A stretch of DNA of 24,054 nt from Parvibaculum sp049303435 (GTDB lineage: Bacteria > Pseudomonadota > Alphaproteobacteria > Parvibaculales > Parvibaculaceae). Both the position numbers and the translations under genes were made by a program. The notes under the pieces are model-generated. The model was given only the letters and a program-made list of their open reading frames with translations, was not told where the DNA came from and made no database searches. Positions 21,360 to 24,054 of this stretch are shown here, piece after piece (positions within the stretch are counted from its first letter, which is position 1; each line of letters begins with the position of its first letter). The stretch covers positions 1-24,054 of the forward strand of contig JBAQNC010000239.1 in assembly GCA_049303435.1 (NCBI GenBank), written 5' to 3'.

Positions 21360-22934
21360 ATGACAGTTGCGTCAAGCCTGTCGCTCGAGGACGCCGCATC
21401 GAAGGGAATGATCGTCGCATGGCACGCAGCCCAGGCGCCGGACCGGCTCGCGATTTCATCCGAAAAAGGCAACCGCAGTTTTTCGGAATTGAATGCGCAG
21501 GCCAACCGGCTGGTCAGGATGTTGCGAGGCGCGGGCCTTCAACCCGGCGATGGTGTGGCGCTGCTCTGCATCAACCGTCCCGAATTCGTCGAGACCGTCA
21601 TGGCCTGTCAACGTGCCGGATTCCGGATGACTCCCGTCAACTGGCATCTCACGCCCGCGGAAGTCGCTTATATCGTGGACAATTGCGAGGCTAAGGCTTT
21701 TATCGCGGATATACGGCTTGCTCCCTCGGCGACGCAAGCCGCTACCGCGGCGTCCGGTCTGCGCATAAAGCTCGCCGTGGGCGGACCAATCGAGGGTTTT
21801 GCCCCTTACGACGCGCTGGTCGCGCGCGAGTCCGGCGAGAATATCGACGATCCTGTCATCGGCAGCCAGATGCTCTATACGTCGGGCACGACCGGTCATC
21901 CGAAGGGCGTTTACCGGGGCAGCGCGCCGACGGCCTCATCGCTTTTCAGCAAGATGGTCGAGACGGCGCGGTTCAACAACGCCACGGACCTGGCTGTGGT
22001 GACAGGGCCGCTCTATCACGCGGCGCCGCTGTCCCTCAATCTCCTGCTTCCGCTCTCGGCCGGCGTCGGCACGGTACTGATGGACAAGTGGGACGCGGAG
22101 GAAATGCTTCGGCTGGTCGATGAACAGCGCATCACGCATACGCATGTCGTACCGACCATGCTTCACCGCATTCTCCTTCTTCCGCCCGAGGTCCGGGCCA
22201 AATACGACGTCTCGACGCTGAGGTGGATCCTCCACGGGGCGGCCCCCTGCCCCGTGCATGTGAAGCGGGAGACAATCGAGTGGCTCGGTCCGGTCGTCTT
22301 TGAATATTACGGCGCGACGGAAGGCGGCGGCGTCTTTGTCCATCCGGACGAATGGGTGGAAAAGCCCGGTTCGGTGGGCAAGCCAACTGAGGGTGTCGTT
22401 CTGCAGATTCAGGACGAGAACGGCAAGGAGTTGCCGCGGGGCGAGATCGGCACCGTCTATTTCAAGGCGCCGGAAACTGGTCGGTTCGAATATTTCAAGG
22501 CGCCGGAAAAAACCGCGAGCGTCTACCGGGGCGACTTCTTCACCATGGGCGACATGGGCTATGTCGATGAGGACGGATTCCTGTTCCTGACTGGCCGCAG
22601 CGCCGAGATCATTATTTCCGGCGGCGTCAACATCTATCCCGCCGAGATCGACCAGGAGATTCTTCAGCACCCCTCGGTCAAGGACGTGGCCACGGTCGGC
22701 GTGCCCAGCAAGGAGTGGGGCGAAGAAGTGAAGGCGGTCGTTCAACTCAATGAAGGTTACGAGCCGGGCGAAGCGCTGGCCAAGGACATACTTGATTTCG
22801 TGGGTGCGCGGCTGGCGGCCTATAAACGTCCCCGATCCGTCGATTTCGCGGATGACCTGCCGCGGCTGACGACGGGCAAGATCGTGCGGCGGACGGTTCG
22901 CGACAGATACTGGCAAGGCGAAAAGAAAATATGA
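21360..22934 (+). CDS. Acyl-CoA synthetase (AMP-forming, FadD-like)
   Basis: This 524-residue ANL-superfamily ligase activates a carboxylic acid with ATP and CoA, via an acyl-AMP, to acyl-CoA. The P-loop is Y173-TSGTTGHPKG, the A5 motif is YYGATE (316-321), the ribose-binding Asp is in 'MGDMGY' (about 398), the hinge Arg is R413 in 'LTGRSAEIIISGG', and the catalytic Lys is K507 in 'LTTGKIVRR'. All key residues are present, so it should be active. The ATG at 21360 follows GGGAGGAACC. The general make-up fits medium/long-chain or cyclic-acid CoA ligases; the substrate cannot be read from sequence. It is first gene of an operon with an SDR and an acyl-CoA dehydrogenase. Confidence 0.93.
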   Translation: MTVASSLSLEDAASKGMIVAWHAAQAPDRLAISSEKGNRSFSELNAQANRLVRMLRGAGLQPGDGVALLCINRPEFVETVMACQRAGFRMTPVNWHLTPAEVAYIVDNCEAKAFIADIRLAPSATQAATAASGLRIKLAVGGPIEGFAPYDALVARESGENIDDPVIGSQMLYTSGTTGHPKGVYRGSAPTASSLFSKMVETARFNNATDLAVVTGPLYHAAPLSLNLLLPLSAGVGTVLMDKWDAEEMLRLVDEQRITHTHVVPTMLHRILLLPPEVRAKYDVSTLRWILHGAAPCPVHVKRETIEWLGPVVFEYYGATEGGGVFVHPDEWVEKPGSVGKPTEGVVLQIQDENGKELPRGEIGTVYFKAPETGRFEYFKAPEKTASVYRGDFFTMGDMGYVDEDGFLFLTGRSAEIIISGGVNIYPAEIDQEILQHPSVKDVATVGVPSKEWGEEVKAVVQLNEGYEPGEALAKDILDFVGARLAAYKRPRSVDFADDLPRLTTGKIVRRTVRDRYWQGEKKI

Positions 22935-22950
22935 CGGGAAGGGGAAAAGA

Positions 22951-23853
22951 ATGACGTCTGGATTATGCAAGGACCGCGTCGTTATTGTGACGGGCGGCGC
23001 CAGAGGTATCGGGCGGGAACATTGCCTGGAATTCGCGCGTCAGGGCGCCAGGGTCGTGGTGAACGATCTCGGCGGAGAGCGGACAGGCGAAGGCGGGTCG
23101 ATCGAACCCGCCGAGGCGCTGGTAAAAGAAATCAGGGCCATGGGGGGCGAGGCGGTCGCCAATGGCGATGACGTGTCCGATTGGGACGGCGCCAAACGGA
23201 TGGTCGATCAGGCGATCTCGACCTTTGGCGGCCTCGACGTGCTCGTCAGCAATGCCGGCATTTTGCGCGACCGCATGCTGACCAACATGACGATCGACGA
23301 ATGGGATGCGGTCATCAAGGTTCACCTGAGAGGCACGTTTTGCCCGGCTCACCATGCCGCGAACTACTGGCGGGCACAGGTAAAGGAAGGCAAGACGGTC
23401 GACGCCCGCATCATCAACACAACCTCCGTCTCGGGCCTGCTGGGCAATCAGGGACAATGCAATTATGGCGCGGCCAAAGCCGGCATTGCCGCTTTCACGA
23501 TCACGTCAGCGATGGAGCTTGCGCGCTACGGCATCACCGTGAATGCGATCTCGCCGGGCGCGCTTACCCGGATGACGGAAGATCTCGGCTATGCCGTGGC
23601 GGTGCCCGAGGGCGAGTGGAACCCCCGCGATCCCGCCAATATCGCGCCGGTCGTCGTCTGGCTCGGAAGCAGCGAGTCGAAAGACGTGACCGGACAGGTA
23701 TTCGAGTCGACGGGCGGGCGGCTGACAGTCTTCGAACGCTGGCATCGCGGGCCCGCCATCAATCCGAAACGCCGTTTCGATCCGACCGAGCTTGGCCCGA
23801 TCGTCAAGGACCTCCTCAGCAAGACGAGACCGCCGGACGCGATCGGCGGCTGA
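22951..23853 (+). CDS. SDR dehydrogenase resembling the (3R)-hydroxyacyl-CoA dehydrogenase domain of MFE-2
   Basis: This 300-residue short-chain dehydrogenase has TGGARGIG (14-21), the extended loop 'VVNDLGGERTGEGGSIEPAEALVKEI' (about 35-61) typical of multifunctional-enzyme-2-like hydroxyacyl-CoA dehydrogenases, 'SNAGILRDRMLTNMT' (about 100-114), the serine region 'INTTSVSGLLGNQGQ' and the catalytic 'NYGAAKAG' with Tyr near 172 and Lys near 176. In MFE-2 this domain oxidises 3-hydroxyacyl-CoA to 3-ketoacyl-CoA. The C-terminal extension ('FERWHRGPAINPKRRFDPTELGPIVKDLL') resembles that of 300-residue bacterial members in steroid and fatty-acid degradation clusters. It begins 16 bases after the ligase with AAGGGGAAAAGA upstream, supporting a shared transcript. 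Confidence 0.88.
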   Translation: MTSGLCKDRVVIVTGGARGIGREHCLEFARQGARVVVNDLGGERTGEGGSIEPAEALVKEIRAMGGEAVANGDDVSDWDGAKRMVDQAISTFGGLDVLVSNAGILRDRMLTNMTIDEWDAVIKVHLRGTFCPAHHAANYWRAQVKEGKTVDARIINTTSVSGLLGNQGQCNYGAAKAGIAAFTITSAMELARYGITVNAISPGALTRMTEDLGYAVAVPEGEWNPRDPANIAPVVVWLGSSESKDVTGQVFESTGGRLTVFERWHRGPAINPKRRFDPTELGPIVKDLLSKTRPPDAIGG

Positions 23854-23927
23854 CGGGAATACCAGCGGCCATATGGACCCGGGCCGTCAGGCCGAAGACA
23901 AACAACAAACAAGGATGAAAGCCGACG

Positions 23928-24054
23928 ATGGATTTTTCGTTCACCGAGGAACAGACGCTACTGCGCAATTCGGTGCAGAGCTTGCTCGCCGACAAATATG
24001 ACTTCGACACGCGTCGCAAGATCGTGAAGTCGGCTGACGGCTGGAGCCCGGAAA
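23928..24054 (+). CDS. Acyl-CoA dehydrogenase, N-terminal fragment (runs off the right edge)
   Basis: The 42 visible codons read 'MDFSFTEEQTLLRNSVQSLLADKYDFDTRRKIVKSADGWSPE'. The 'M.F.FTEEQ..LR.SV..FL' opening is the N-terminal helix of FAD-dependent acyl-CoA dehydrogenases, which introduce the 2,3-double bond in beta-oxidation. The start is ATG 23928, 74 bases after the SDR stop; AAGGA lies 12 bases upstream. An ATG at 23915 is in another frame and gives no family similarity. Substrate residues and the catalytic Glu are beyond the window. Confidence 0.85.
   Translation, partial: MDFSFTEEQTLLRNSVQSLLADKYDFDTRRKIVKSADGWSPE

Overview
The window reads as a chromosomal segment of an alphaproteobacterium, most plausibly of the Hyphomicrobiales (Parvibaculum-like lineages are one candidate; this is inferred from protein style and gene order, not from a search). 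Coding DNA is dense and GC-rich, several genes start with GTG or TTG, and the runs dnaB-alr-mlaE-mlaF-radA-cvpA-purF and panB-yfgM-bamB-der look like conserved core-genome order. No rRNA, tRNA, CRISPR array, phage module or intact mobile element was seen.

Layout. 1-720 (minus): the N-terminus of a DoxX-like membrane protein and a GNAT acetyltransferase. 913-9714 (plus): a housekeeping run of replicative helicase dnaB, alanine racemase alr, the lipid-transport pair mlaE/mlaF, radA, cvpA, purF and a YciK-like short-chain dehydrogenase, mostly with tiny gaps or overlaps. 9723-14774 (minus): panB, a YfgM-like TPR membrane protein, lipoprotein bamB, GTPase der and a small glyoxalase-fold protein whose start overlaps the end of der. 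14949-17326 (minus): a secreted TPR protein followed by two mutually similar, unrecognised multi-spanning membrane proteins.

17327-21262 is accessory and partly decayed. It holds a strong GC hairpin, a MarR pseudogene split over three frames, an intact Tat-exported nitroreductase-like gene with its own MarR regulator behind an 18-bp perfect palindrome, a secreted cupin, an rpiB broken by an apparent 2-base loss, an AT-rich gap, an internally deleted IS3-type orfA remnant, and, joined directly to it, the last ~64 codons of a CaiB/BaiF CoA-transferase.

21247-24054 (plus) is a catabolic operon: a good sigma70-like promoter (TCGACA-N17-TATAAT) whose -10 box lies inside a second 18-bp perfect palindrome, then an acyl-CoA synthetase, an MFE-2-like hydroxyacyl-CoA dehydrogenase (SDR) and the start of an acyl-CoA dehydrogenase cut by the window edge. 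Together they suggest CoA activation and beta-oxidation of a carboxylic acid of unknown identity.

The best candidates for something new are the two palindromic operator sites, the TPR/twin-membrane-protein operon, and the IS-to-CoA-transferase junction. No wholly new system is claimed.
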